A model generated the notes under the pieces. The model had not been told where the DNA came from, searched no databases, and saw only the letters and a list, made by a program, of their open reading frames with translations. A program made the position numbers and the translations under genes. Of a stretch of 12,551 nt of DNA, positions 6,083-12,551 are shown piece after piece. Source of the DNA: CAZGOM01 sp964542875. GTDB taxonomy: Bacteria > Planctomycetota > Phycisphaerae > Phycisphaerales > Phycisphaeraceae. Numbering within the stretch: position 1 is the stretch's first letter; every line of letters starts with the position of its first letter. The stretch is from positions 1 through 12,551 of the forward strand of contig CAZIWA010000148.1 of NCBI GenBank assembly GCA_964542875.1, read 5' to 3'.

Positions 6083-8509
6083 ATGTTGATGGGTCTAAAG
6101 AAGTTTCTGGCGGCACTGATCGTGCTGGTACTGCTGGCGGCAACGCCGGCGTGCGCGACAAGCAACCAGGGGCAGGAGCCGGCGGAACCGGGTGCGACGG
6201 GCGGCGTGACGACGCTGGTGAAGGACGGCAAGACGCAGTTTGCGATCTATGCGCCTGCGGACGTGGTGAACGACAAGGAACCCGAGCCGGCGGCGATCTG
6301 GAGCCAATACAACAGCGCCAAGGCCAACCGGGCACGGCTGCGGGAGTCGGTGAAGGATCTTTCGGCGACGCTGGAGAAGATCTCCGGCGCGAAGGTGGAG
6401 GTCGTGGCGGGTGCGCCCAAGGCGGGCGACAAGCGGCTGCCGATCCTGGTGGGCAGCCTGGCGGAGGCGAAGTTCGGCCCGACGAAGACGCCGTACGAAT
6501 TCAAGCAGGGGTTCCGGTATGTGGTGACGCCGACGGCCATCGGGCTGTCGGGGGAATCCGACCTGGCGACCAGCTATGCGATCTACGAACTGGTGTGGCG
6601 GCTGGGCTGCCGGATGTACATGCCCGGCGAACTGGGCTGGTGCGTGCCGACGAGCCCCACGGTGACGCTGGCCAACGCGGATTACTCGGGCCACCCGTAC
6701 ACGCATGGCCGGTTTGTGTGGTTTGCGGATAACGAATACGGCCGACGCAACCGGCTGGGCGGGTTGTACCTGCAGGCGGGGCATGCGTTTGAGTTCTACA
6801 TCACGGAAGAAGACCGGAAGAAGCACCCGGAATGGCGTGCGACGGTGGACGGCAAGCCGATGGATCATCGGCTCAAGTGGTCGGTGCCCGCGGTGACGGA
6901 CACGATCGCCGAGCGGATCGTGGAGCAGATCAAGAAGAACCCGGAGGCGCTGACGTATTCGCTTTCGCCCAACGACGGGCTTGGGTACGACAACTCACCG
7001 GAAGACAAGGCGCTGGATGCGGGCGACTTCGACGAGAGCATTCAGGACACGAGCCTGACGGATCGGCTGATCTGGGCGTGCAACAAGGTGGCGCGAAAGG
7101 TGAATGCGCAGTACCCGGACATTATTTTCGGGATGCTGGCGTATGTGCCGTATTCGCGCCCGCCTGTGCGGGAGAAGGTGGATTCGCACATTATTCCGGA
7201 GATCGCGCCGATCACGTTCAGCCGCGCGCACCCGATGGACGACGACGGGGAGCCCAACAACAAGGCGCTGAGGTACATCGTGGAAGGGTGGGCCAAGGCG
7301 GCGCCGAGGACTTCGTACTACTTTTATTCGTGGTTCCTGGCGGAGCTTTCGGGCCCCAACCCGATGATCAGGAAGTGGTCCAGGGATATTCCGTACATCT
7401 ATCAGAAGGGCAATTGCTACTTCTGGCAGCCGGAGACGATTTCCAACTACGACACGTGTTTCCATGCGTATACGCTGGGCTTCAGCCTGGCGTGGGACCC
7501 GACGCGCGACCCCAAGCAGATCATGGATGAGCTGCATACGAAGTTCTACGGGAACGCCGCCAAGGAGATGGAGGAGTATTGGAACTTCATCGACTGGGTG
7601 TGGTACGGCGTGCCGGAATACTCCGGCTGCGGGTTTGGGCACATGCGCCGGTGGAACCCGGAGAACATGAAGAAGGCGCGGATGCTGCTCGACAAGGGCA
7701 AGGCCGCGGCCAAGACGAAGATGGAAAAAGACCGGATTCACCTGGCTGACGAAGGGTTGATCCTGTTTGAAGACTTCATGCGCATGCGGCACGAACTGGC
7801 CGACGGCAACTGGGCCAACCTGGGCGCAGAAGGCGAAAACTACATGAAGGTGATGCGCGCCAAGGGCGAGGAATACAAGGCCAACTTCTCGTTTGGGAAA
7901 GTGGGCTGGAGCGCAACGGGATCGGTGAACAACGCGTACTTCGCATCGTTCTACCAACCGACGTACAAGGACGCTTCCCGGCTGGCCAACAGCACGAAGA
8001 TTCTGCTGGATAAGCCGGTGCGCAAGTTCAAGTTCGTGGCTGACCCCAAGAAGGTGGGCGACGGCGAGAAGTGGTTTGCGCCGGACTTCAACGACAAGGG
8101 GTGGCAGGATACGGACGTGTCCGTGAACACATGGTCTTCCATGAACCTGCACAACTACATGGGCACGGGCTGGTACCGGACGACGGTGCGGGTGCCTGAG
8201 ATCAAGGCAGGCGAGCGGACCCTGGTGTGGCTGGGCGCAACCGACGGCTCCGCAGAGGTGTGGGTGAACGGCAAGCAGGCCAAGTATGTCGACCCCAAGG
8301 GGAAGAAGGACACGTTCAACAGCTACTGCGAACCGGCGTCGTTTGATGCGACAGGCCTGGTGGTGCCTGGGAACAATCAGATCACCATCAAGGCGACACG
8401 GACGGACATCAATGAATTGGGCACGGGCGGGCTGATTGCGCCGGTGACGATTTATCAGGAGGCGCTGAAGCCCGCTGCGCCGAAACCGGCGGAGCCCAAG
8501 GGCAAGTGA
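6083..8509 (+). CDS. Secreted DUF4838 protein with a C-terminal carbohydrate-binding-like domain
   Basis: An 808-residue protein. ATG 6083 is used because GGAGG (6071-6075) lies 7 bases upstream, while an in-frame ATG at 6068 runs into that site. Residues 1-25 are a signal peptide (LKKF, hydrophobic core, TPACA); Cys24 could be a lipobox Cys, though TPAC is not a standard lipobox. Residues 45-165 resemble the small alpha/beta domain found before catalytic barrels in GH20/GH67-type proteins. Residues 200-600 match DUF4838, with the YSLSPNDGLGY segment at about 292-302 (the usual Cys pairs after it are absent here). Residues 640-795 look like a GH2-type jelly-roll domain (GTGWYRTTVRVPE, AEVWVNGKQ). 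A Pro/Ala/Lys tail ends the protein. An extracytoplasmic role in glycan binding or cleavage is likely, but no catalytic residue or substrate can be assigned. Confidence 0.85.
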   Translation: MLMGLKKFLAALIVLVLLAATPACATSNQGQEPAEPGATGGVTTLVKDGKTQFAIYAPADVVNDKEPEPAAIWSQYNSAKANRARLRESVKDLSATLEKISGAKVEVVAGAPKAGDKRLPILVGSLAEAKFGPTKTPYEFKQGFRYVVTPTAIGLSGESDLATSYAIYELVWRLGCRMYMPGELGWCVPTSPTVTLANADYSGHPYTHGRFVWFADNEYGRRNRLGGLYLQAGHAFEFYITEEDRKKHPEWRATVDGKPMDHRLKWSVPAVTDTIAERIVEQIKKNPEALTYSLSPNDGLGYDNSPEDKALDAGDFDESIQDTSLTDRLIWACNKVARKVNAQYPDIIFGMLAYVPYSRPPVREKVDSHIIPEIAPITFSRAHPMDDDGEPNNKALRYIVEGWAKAAPRTSYYFYSWFLAELSGPNPMIRKWSRDIPYIYQKGNCYFWQPETISNYDTCFHAYTLGFSLAWDPTRDPKQIMDELHTKFYGNAAKEMEEYWNFIDWVWYGVPEYSGCGFGHMRRWNPENMKKARMLLDKGKAAAKTKMEKDRIHLADEGLILFEDFMRMRHELADGNWANLGAEGENYMKVMRAKGEEYKANFSFGKVGWSATGSVNNAYFASFYQPTYKDASRLANSTKILLDKPVRKFKFVADPKKVGDGEKWFAPDFNDKGWQDTDVSVNTWSSMNLHNYMGTGWYRTTVRVPEIKAGERTLVWLGATDGSAEVWVNGKQAKYVDPKGKKDTFNSYCEPASFDATGLVVPGNNQITIKATRTDINELGTGGLIAPVTIYQEALKPAAPKPAEPKGK

Positions 8510-8535
8510 TCGGGGGAGTTTGAGGTTTTCAAGAG

Positions 8536-8566
8536 GCGGCCCGGCGAAATGCCGGGCCGCTTTTTT
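8536..8566 (+). terminator. Intrinsic terminator of the DUF4838 gene
   Basis: A perfect 10-bp GC stem (8536-8545 with 8551-8560), a 5-base loop and six Ts, 27 bases after the stop codon. Confidence 0.93.
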
Positions 8567-8687
8567 GTGGAGCGCGCGAGGGGATGGTGTTGTGTGATAT
8601 GCCCGGGACGTTGATGTGATGTAGGTGCGGCGCGGCCGAAACAGTGCTGGGATTTGCGGATGTACGTGGGCTTAAGCGTGGTGGTTT

Positions 8688-8696
8688 TGCTATCAT
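8688..8696 (+). promoter_or_regulatory. Extended -10 promoter of the TIM-barrel isomerase-like gene
   Basis: TGC followed by TATCAT (8691-8696, 5 of 6 to consensus) forms an extended -10 element. The -35 position at 17-base spacing (8668-8673) has no good match. The predicted transcript start near 8703 leaves a leader of about 29 bases carrying the GGAG ribosome-binding site. Confidence 0.5.
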
Positions 8697-8731
8697 TCTG
8701 ACCCGCTGAAACACCTCACTGGAGATACGCC

Positions 8732-9541
8732 ATGCGTTTTGGAAGCTGCGGTTCGATCAACGATGCACAAGTCCTCAAGGATGCGGGTTTTGATTTTCTG
8801 GAAGTGAATATTCAAGGCGTGCTCAAGGGTGATGAACCCAGCAGCACGTGGGACGCGGCGGCGCCGGACCCGGCGAACGTGGTGCTGCCGATCGAAGCGG
8901 CCAACAGCCTGGTGCCGGGGAACCGGCCGGTGGTGGGGCCTAAGCGGGACATGAATGGGCTGCAGGACTACATGCAGCGCGTGGCCAAGCGCGGACAGCG
9001 GCTGGGGATCAAACGGTTTGTGTTCGGCTCCGGCGGCGCGCGCAAGCGGCCTGAAGGCGTGAGCGAGAAAGAATGCCAGGCGCAGCTGGAAGAATTCACC
9101 CGGATGGCGGGTGAAGTGTGCGCGCACCATGACATCGTGCTGGTGATCGAACACCTCAACAAGGGCGAAACCAACACGCTCAACGCGCTGGACGAATGCG
9201 CGGCGTTGTGCAACCAGATCGACCTGCCGTCGGTGCAGATGCTGGTGGACAGCTACCACTTCGGGCTGGAGAAGGAAAAGATGTCCAGCGTGATTTCGCT
9301 GGGCAATACGCTCCGCCACGTGCATGTGGCCGAGGTGGTGGGGCGCAGCCAGCCGGGGGTGCGCGTGCCGGAAGCGAAGGAATCGGACATGTTTGATTTC
9401 GTGGACCTGTTCCAGGCGCTGCGCAAGATCGGCTACGACGAGCGCGTGAGCATCGAGTGCAAGTGGACGGGCCCGATGGCGGAGCATGCGGCGGCGAGCC
9501 TGAAGTATCTGAAGAAGGCGTGGGCGGAATCCGCCGGGTAA
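8732..9541 (+). CDS. Sugar phosphate isomerase/epimerase-like TIM-barrel protein
   Basis: A 269-residue protein, the normal size for the AP_endonuc_2 (xylose isomerase-like TIM barrel) superfamily. It opens with MRFGSCGSINDAQVLKDAGF, strand 1 and helix 1 of the barrel, and FLEVN. Probable metal ligands sit on successive strands: Glu140 in VLVIEHLN, Asp173 and His176 in LVDSYHFG, His196/His198 in RHVHVAE, and Glu242 in SIECKW. Such proteins isomerise or epimerise sugars, inositols or hydroxypyruvate in the cytoplasm; no signal peptide is seen. GGAG 7 bases before ATG 8732 supports the start. It follows the DUF4838 gene but has its own promoter and terminator. The reaction is not identifiable from sequence alone. 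Confidence 0.87.
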   Translation: MRFGSCGSINDAQVLKDAGFDFLEVNIQGVLKGDEPSSTWDAAAPDPANVVLPIEAANSLVPGNRPVVGPKRDMNGLQDYMQRVAKRGQRLGIKRFVFGSGGARKRPEGVSEKECQAQLEEFTRMAGEVCAHHDIVLVIEHLNKGETNTLNALDECAALCNQIDLPSVQMLVDSYHFGLEKEKMSSVISLGNTLRHVHVAEVVGRSQPGVRVPEAKESDMFDFVDLFQALRKIGYDERVSIECKWTGPMAEHAAASLKYLKKAWAESAG

Positions 9542-9602
9542 GAAACCGGTGTCGCGTGTCCGGCGTGCCGTGCCGCACGCCGAAGAAAGAGTTGATTAAG
9601 TG

Positions 9603-9641
9603 AAGAGGCCCGGAGCTGATGGCTCCGGGCCTCTTTTTTTT
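9603..9641 (+). terminator. Intrinsic terminator of the TIM-barrel gene
   Basis: A perfect 14-bp stem (9603-9616 with 9622-9635) with a 5-base loop runs into a T tract ending at 9641. It lies about 60 bases after the stop and faces the convergent sppA end. Confidence 0.93.
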
Positions 9642-9742
9642 GGTGGTTTTTGTGGAGTTGTGCGGGATGGGGTTTTTGTGCGGCGGGTGCAAGAACCGGC
9701 GGATGCAGGCGATCGCGTTGCAGGATGGATGTTACGGATTGG

Positions 9743-10741
9743 TTATTCGCCCGGGGCCCAGATGTAGTAGAAGCCTGGGGCATTTTCGCGGCCGAGGGAG
9801 GCTTCGATGTTGATCATGTTGAATTGTGTGCCGGCGGCCTGGGAGGCGCCGGGGGCGGCGGCGTAGGGGGAGCCGATATAGGCACGGGGGCGGGCGTAAA
9901 TGTAGACGTCGGCATTTTTGATGCCTGCGAGAGCCTTGGCTCGGTCGATGGCGGTGTTTAAATCACCCAGGTGGTCGACGAGGCCGAGCTGGAGGGCTTG
10001 CCTGCCGGAGAAAACGCGGCCGTCGGTGATTTCCGGGAGCCTGGCGGTTTTGAGGGTGGGGCGGCCGGCTTTGACGACGTCAACGAATTGGGCGTAGAAC
10101 TCGTCGACGATTTGTTTGAAGATGGCGCGTTGTTCGGGGGTGAGCTCTTCGAGGGGGTTGCCTGCGGCCTTGTTTTTGCCGGAGGTGATGGCGTCGGTGG
10201 TGATGCCCCAGCGGGAGAGTGCGGGTTTGAAGCTGACGGTTTGGATGATGACGCCGATGCTGCCGACGACGCTGCTGGGGAAACAGACGATTTCGTCAGA
10301 GGAGCAGGCGATGTAGTAGCCGCCTGAGGCGGCCATGTCCTGCACGCAGGCAATGACGGGCTTGCCGGATTTGGCTTTGAAGTCGGCGATGAGCTTGTGC
10401 ATGGCTTCGGAGCCGGTGACGGTGCCGCCTGGGGAGTTGATGCGGAGGATGACGGCTTTGGTGCGCGGGTCGGCTTGGGCGGCCTGGAGGCGTTCGTAGA
10501 GGAGGCTGACGGGGTTTTCGTTGGAACCCAGAAAGCCGGTTTGGTTGCCGTTGTAGATGAGACCGGAGACGTCGATGATGTCGATGCGGTCGGAGAACCA
10601 CTGGCCGTCGGATTTAACGAGGGTGGGCTGGAGGTTTCCGGCGGGTGGGCCGCCGATGGTGAGGTTGACGGGGGCGCAGGCGGGGAGGGTGGCGAGGGTG
10701 AGGATTACAAGTGCGGTGAGTTTTGGGATGGGGTTTTGCAT
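9743..10741 (-). CDS. sppA: Signal peptide peptidase SppA-type serine protease (S49), probable lipoprotein
   Basis: A 332-residue protein, the short single-domain form as in Bacillus, against about 610 in Escherichia coli. Residues 1-22 form a signal sequence ending LATLPAC, so Cys22 may be lipid-modified (LPAC is a slightly unusual lipobox). The S49 core follows: LRINSPGGTVTGSE at about 99-112, the nucleophile Ser139 in DMAASGGYYIA, and the general base Lys191 in SGKNKAAGNPLEELTPEQR. The 52-residue Ser-Lys spacing equals that of B. subtilis SppA as I recall it (Ser147, Lys199). SppA degrades leftover signal peptides or membrane protein fragments at the membrane. The start at 10741 is chosen because it gives the signal peptide directly and the upstream in-frame ATG (10816) lies inside the predicted -10 box. 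No clear Shine-Dalgarno is seen. The C-terminal 60 residues are not conserved in an obvious way. Confidence 0.92.
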   Translation of the reverse strand: MQNPIPKLTALVILTLATLPACAPVNLTIGGPPAGNLQPTLVKSDGQWFSDRIDIIDVSGLIYNGNQTGFLGSNENPVSLLYERLQAAQADPRTKAVILRINSPGGTVTGSEAMHKLIADFKAKSGKPVIACVQDMAASGGYYIACSSDEIVCFPSSVVGSIGVIIQTVSFKPALSRWGITTDAITSGKNKAAGNPLEELTPEQRAIFKQIVDEFYAQFVDVVKAGRPTLKTARLPEITDGRVFSGRQALQLGLVDHLGDLNTAIDRAKALAGIKNADVYIYARPRAYIGSPYAAAPGASQAAGTQFNMINIEASLGRENAPGFYYIWAPGE

Positions 10742-10811
10742 GGGTGGCTGGGGATTGGGTTTCGATAAGAGCGGAGAAGAGGGCTTGGAGATCTGAATTG
10801 AGGTACAGCGA

Positions 10812-10840
10812 AGCATAGGCGGATTTGGCTTATCTGACTA
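10812..10840 (-). promoter_or_regulatory. Candidate sppA promoter
   Basis: On the minus strand TAGTCA (10840-10835, 4 of 6) and TATGCT (10817-10812, 4 of 6) are 17 bases apart. The predicted start near 10804 gives a leader of about 63 bases. Two CCTCACACCC copies (plus strand, 10843-10852 and 10859-10868, 16-base period) lie directly upstream. Confidence 0.4.
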
Positions 10841-10842
10841 GG

Positions 10843-10868
10843 CCTCACACCCCAGAGTCCTCACACCC
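10843..10868. repeat. 16-bp-period direct repeat upstream of the sppA promoter
   Basis: CCTCACACCC is repeated exactly at 10843-10852 and 10859-10868, just outside the predicted -35 box. It may be an activator site or chance repetition. Confidence 0.4.
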
Positions 10869-10943
10869 AGCACAATCGCATTTGAATGAAAACTACCGGA
10901 GCATATCGTTGGCGCAGGTAGGCGGAGCTGCTGGAGGTTGGAA

Positions 10944-10993
10944 AAACCAACGGGGTGCCTGAGGCAGCCGCAGACGGCAGCCTCAGGCACCCC
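10944..10993 (-). terminator. Intrinsic terminator of the LacI-family gene
   Basis: A perfect 14-bp stem (10952-10965 with 10980-10993) encloses a loop with a further 3-bp pairing. Read on the minus strand it is followed by GTTGG and five Ts. It begins 27 bases after the regulator's stop codon. Confidence 0.8.
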
Positions 10994-11019
10994 TATTGAG
11001 CCCTGCCGCAGACCCTGTT

Positions 11020-12081
11020 TCAGAAGTTTTCGTAGACGGAGGGGACGAGAATTTCGGTGCCGCCTGAGGGGCGGTTCTGGCTGAGCCAGAGGAGTTGGTC
11101 GACGGCTTGTTCGGCGATGCGGTCGACGTCCTGGAGGACGTGGGGGAAGTTGCCGACGCGCTGGAGGCGGATGGTGTTGACATCGCCGCCCAGGACGAGG
11201 GATTCGGGGCCGACGGAGACGCCGAGGTTGGAGAGGGCGTCGATGAGCTCACGCGCGCCGCGGGCGTCGGGGACGACGAAGGCGGTGGGGGGCTTGGGGA
11301 GCTTCATGAGGCGCTGAGCGCTGGGGATGATGTCGGTGTAGGGCTTGAAGGAGGTCTGGATATAGTCGGCGTTGATGGGAAGCTTGGCCAGGGCGAGGGC
11401 GCTGACGTAGCCGGCGAGCCAGTTTTCGTGGCGCATGCCGGGGACGAGGGCGTCGGTGACGAAGCCGATGCGGGTGTGGCCGAGGCTGATGAGGTGAGCG
11501 GTGGCGTCGCGGCCTTCGGACCATTCGTCGCAACTGACGATCTGGCGTTCGGGGCCGGGCGCTTCCAGGCCCTGGCGAAGGACGTGGCCGATGGTGACGC
11601 AGCGGATGTTGCGGGACCAGAGCTCTTTGAGGAATGCGGAGGTGATGGTGCCGGAGATGAGCAGGCCTTCGATTTCCTTGCAGAAACGGAGGGCTTCCTT
11701 CAGGATGGTGTCCTGCGTGGCGTCCTGGGCGATGGAGCGGAATTCCACGCGCGCGCCGTGATGCTGGGTGCAGACGGAGAGGCCTTGAAGGAGGCCGAGG
11801 TTGACGGGTTCGTTGAGGTCGTCGCCGACGAGGAGGAAGCCGATGCGGTTGATGCCTTTTTTGCGGCCGTTGCCGGACTTGAGGCCGCGGGGGCGGTAGC
11901 CGAGTTCCTTGGCGATGCGGACGACGCGTTCACGGGTTTCGGCGCCGATCTGGGTGGAATTGGCCAGGGCCATGGAGACTGCACCGGGGGAGACGCCGGA
12001 CTTTTGGGCGATGTCCTTGAGGGTGATGCGCTGGCGTTTTGAGGGTGCGTTTTTGGTTTTTGCGCCGGAGTCTGGTGTCAT
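11020..12081 (-). CDS. LacI-family transcriptional regulator
   Basis: A 353-residue protein, typical for LacI/GalR regulators. The DNA-binding domain is at 19-65: ITLKDIAQKSGVSPGAVSMA, then ETRERVVRIAKELGYRP. A basic, glycine-rich hinge follows (GLKSGNGRKKG, less regular than the usual hinge helix). Residues 76-350 form the periplasmic-binding-protein-like sensor (INRIGFLLVGDD, GHTRIGFVTD, DARGARELIDALSNLGV, VLGGD). The inducer is presumably a sugar or sugar phosphate, but it cannot be named. The start at 12081 puts the helix-turn-helix 18 residues in, as usual; an in-frame ATG at 12129 would add 16 residues and also lacks a good Shine-Dalgarno. Its promoter region holds several CAAC/GTTG dyads, which suggests autoregulation. 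No partner operon is adjacent; sppA downstream is separated by a strong terminator. Confidence 0.94.
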   Translation of the reverse strand: MTPDSGAKTKNAPSKRQRITLKDIAQKSGVSPGAVSMALANSTQIGAETRERVVRIAKELGYRPRGLKSGNGRKKGINRIGFLLVGDDLNEPVNLGLLQGLSVCTQHHGARVEFRSIAQDATQDTILKEALRFCKEIEGLLISGTITSAFLKELWSRNIRCVTIGHVLRQGLEAPGPERQIVSCDEWSEGRDATAHLISLGHTRIGFVTDALVPGMRHENWLAGYVSALALAKLPINADYIQTSFKPYTDIIPSAQRLMKLPKPPTAFVVPDARGARELIDALSNLGVSVGPESLVLGGDVNTIRLQRVGNFPHVLQDVDRIAEQAVDQLLWLSQNRPSGGTEILVPSVYENF

Positions 12082-12117
12082 GGTGTTCTTGGTTTGGTTA
12101 AAGAGTAGGCAAGGCAA

Positions 12118-12125
12118 CAACGTTG
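12118..12125. promoter_or_regulatory. CAACGTTG palindrome in the lacI-type leader
   Basis: An exact 8-bp palindrome with a central CG, the usual centre of LacI-family operators. It sits 37 bases before the chosen start codon. Confidence 0.35.
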
Positions 12126-12171
12126 ACATGACAAGGGCGGGCCACGGCGGCCAGAACCATACTTAACATGC

Positions 12172-12188
12172 GTTGCAGCAACTGGTTG
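12172..12188. promoter_or_regulatory. Overlapping CAAC/GTTG dyads at the predicted transcript start
   Basis: GTTGC-A-GCAAC (12172-12182) overlaps CAAC-TG-GTTG (12179-12188). Both lie within about 20 bases downstream of the predicted start site (near 12191), a classic repressor position. Confidence 0.45.
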
Positions 12189-12197
12189 ACGATGTGG

Positions 12198-12226
12198 AAT
12201 GTAAACGGATTAGGGTGGGGTGTCAA
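12198..12226 (-). promoter_or_regulatory. sigma70-type promoter of the LacI-family gene
   Basis: On the minus strand a perfect TTGACA (12226-12221) is 17 bases from TACATT (12203-12198, 4 of 6). The transcript would start near 12191, giving a leader of about 110 bases. Confidence 0.7.
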
Positions 12227-12241
12227 CTGAATATTCAGTTG
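12224..12241. promoter_or_regulatory. 18-bp perfect palindrome overlapping the -35 box, probable operator
   Basis: CAACTGAATATTCAGTTG is an exact palindrome. Its last three bases form part of the TTGACA -35 box. Such an exact dyad at this place is a strong candidate for a regulator binding site, either the LacI-type protein itself or another dimer. Its centre is AT rather than CG, unlike most LacI-family operators. Confidence 0.6.
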
Positions 12242-12496
12242 GCGGCGTAGGGTTTGATGGATGGACGGCAGGGTTTGGGGTGCGGGGTATGGGGTTCGGG
12301 GAGCAGAAAGAGTGGCCTACGGCCTTTTCGGGTTTCGGGGTACGGGTTTCGGGGATCGGGTAAGAAAGATCAGAAGCCCGGGATGACATCCGTGATGGAG
12401 TCTTATGCATTTTCTTGGACCCGAAACCCGATCCCCGAAACCCGAAAAGGCCGTAGGCCTCATCGCTTGCTTTTTCCGATGTGCGGTACCGGGCGT
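12242..12496. other. G-rich repetitive intergenic region
   Basis: No gene is seen. The region has G-rich tracts at 12265-12300, a 14-bp-period repeat, and a large imperfect inverted repeat (12314-12459). Confidence 0.6.
12314..12459. repeat. Large imperfect inverted repeat
   Basis: The left arm 12314-12361 (48 bases) matches the complement of the right arm 12426-12459 (34 bases) exactly, apart from a 14-base tandem duplication inside the left arm (about 12341-12354). The arms contain GGCCTACGGCCTTTTCGGG and are separated by 64 bases. If transcribed, they would form a very stable stem of about 34 bp. It resembles a dispersed intergenic repeat rather than a transposon; no coding sequence lies inside. 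Confidence 0.8.
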
Positions 12497-12551
12497 TTAG
12501 AGGTGTTTCCAGTGTTTGGCGGGGGTGCCCAGGTCGGGGATGGGGAGGAGT
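12497..12551 (-). CDS. Probable C-terminal end of an unidentified protein (runs off the window)
   Basis: On the minus strand a frame open from the edge reads LLPIPDLGTPAKHWKHL and stops with TAA at 12499-12497. All codons but the two AAA end in G or C, as in the other genes here. It is too short to identify, and the frame could be open by chance. Downstream of it is the large inverted repeat. Confidence 0.45.
   Translation of the reverse strand, partial: LLPIPDLGTPAKHWKHL

Noticed and set aside
11095..12042. A 315-residue plus-strand open frame opposite the LacI-family gene
   Set aside because: Gly/Asp/Ala-rich antisense shadow with no domain; the opposite strand is a full LacI-family regulator.
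12210..12410. Minus-strand 66-residue open frame in the G-rich repeat region
   Set aside because: It translates the repeats (Pro/Asn/Thr-rich) and overlaps the inverted repeat and the lacI-type promoter.

Overview
The window looks like an ordinary stretch of chromosome from a GC-rich bacterium. I favour a planctomycete (class Phycisphaerae) or a close PVC relative. The grounds are RNase Y, an exported DUF4838 polysaccharide-associated protein, a TIM-barrel sugar isomerase-like protein, and G-rich intergenic DNA built from CGGGTTTCGGGG-type units. This is an inference from style and gene content, as no taxonomic marker gene was compared.

Left part (1-3660): a NIF3/YqfO-family dinuclear-metal protein runs in from beyond the left edge. 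It is followed by a lone rpsR (30S protein bS18) with its own sigma70-like promoter, a hairpin leader and a strong terminator. After a 260-bp gap comes a minus-strand exported thioredoxin-fold/TPR protein with a clear promoter and Shine-Dalgarno site. A roughly 590-bp gap full of short repeats and hairpins lies between it and the next gene.

Middle (3658-9641): RNase Y (rny) is on the minus strand with a long upstream region containing two inverted repeats. Facing the other way is an 808-residue secreted DUF4838 protein with a C-terminal beta-sandwich carbohydrate-binding-like module, then an AP-endonuclease-2-like TIM-barrel protein (sugar isomerase/epimerase type). Each of the last two has its own strong intrinsic terminator, so they are separate transcription units.

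Right part (9743-12551): on the minus strand are a short SppA-type signal peptide peptidase that is probably a lipoprotein, and a LacI-family regulator ending in a strong terminator. The regulator has a perfect TTGACA -35 box that overlaps an exact 18-bp palindrome, with further CAAC/GTTG dyads at the predicted transcription start. This looks like an autoregulatory operator region. Past it lie G-rich repeats, a large inverted repeat, and the probable last 17 codons of another minus-strand gene.

I see no defence system, prophage, transposon, CRISPR array or biosynthetic cluster. The most interesting signals are regulatory: the lacI operator cluster, the hairpin leader of the orphan rpsR, and the structured DNA between rny and the DUF4838 gene. 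The two carbohydrate-type genes and the LacI regulator may be functionally linked, but no sequence signal proves it.
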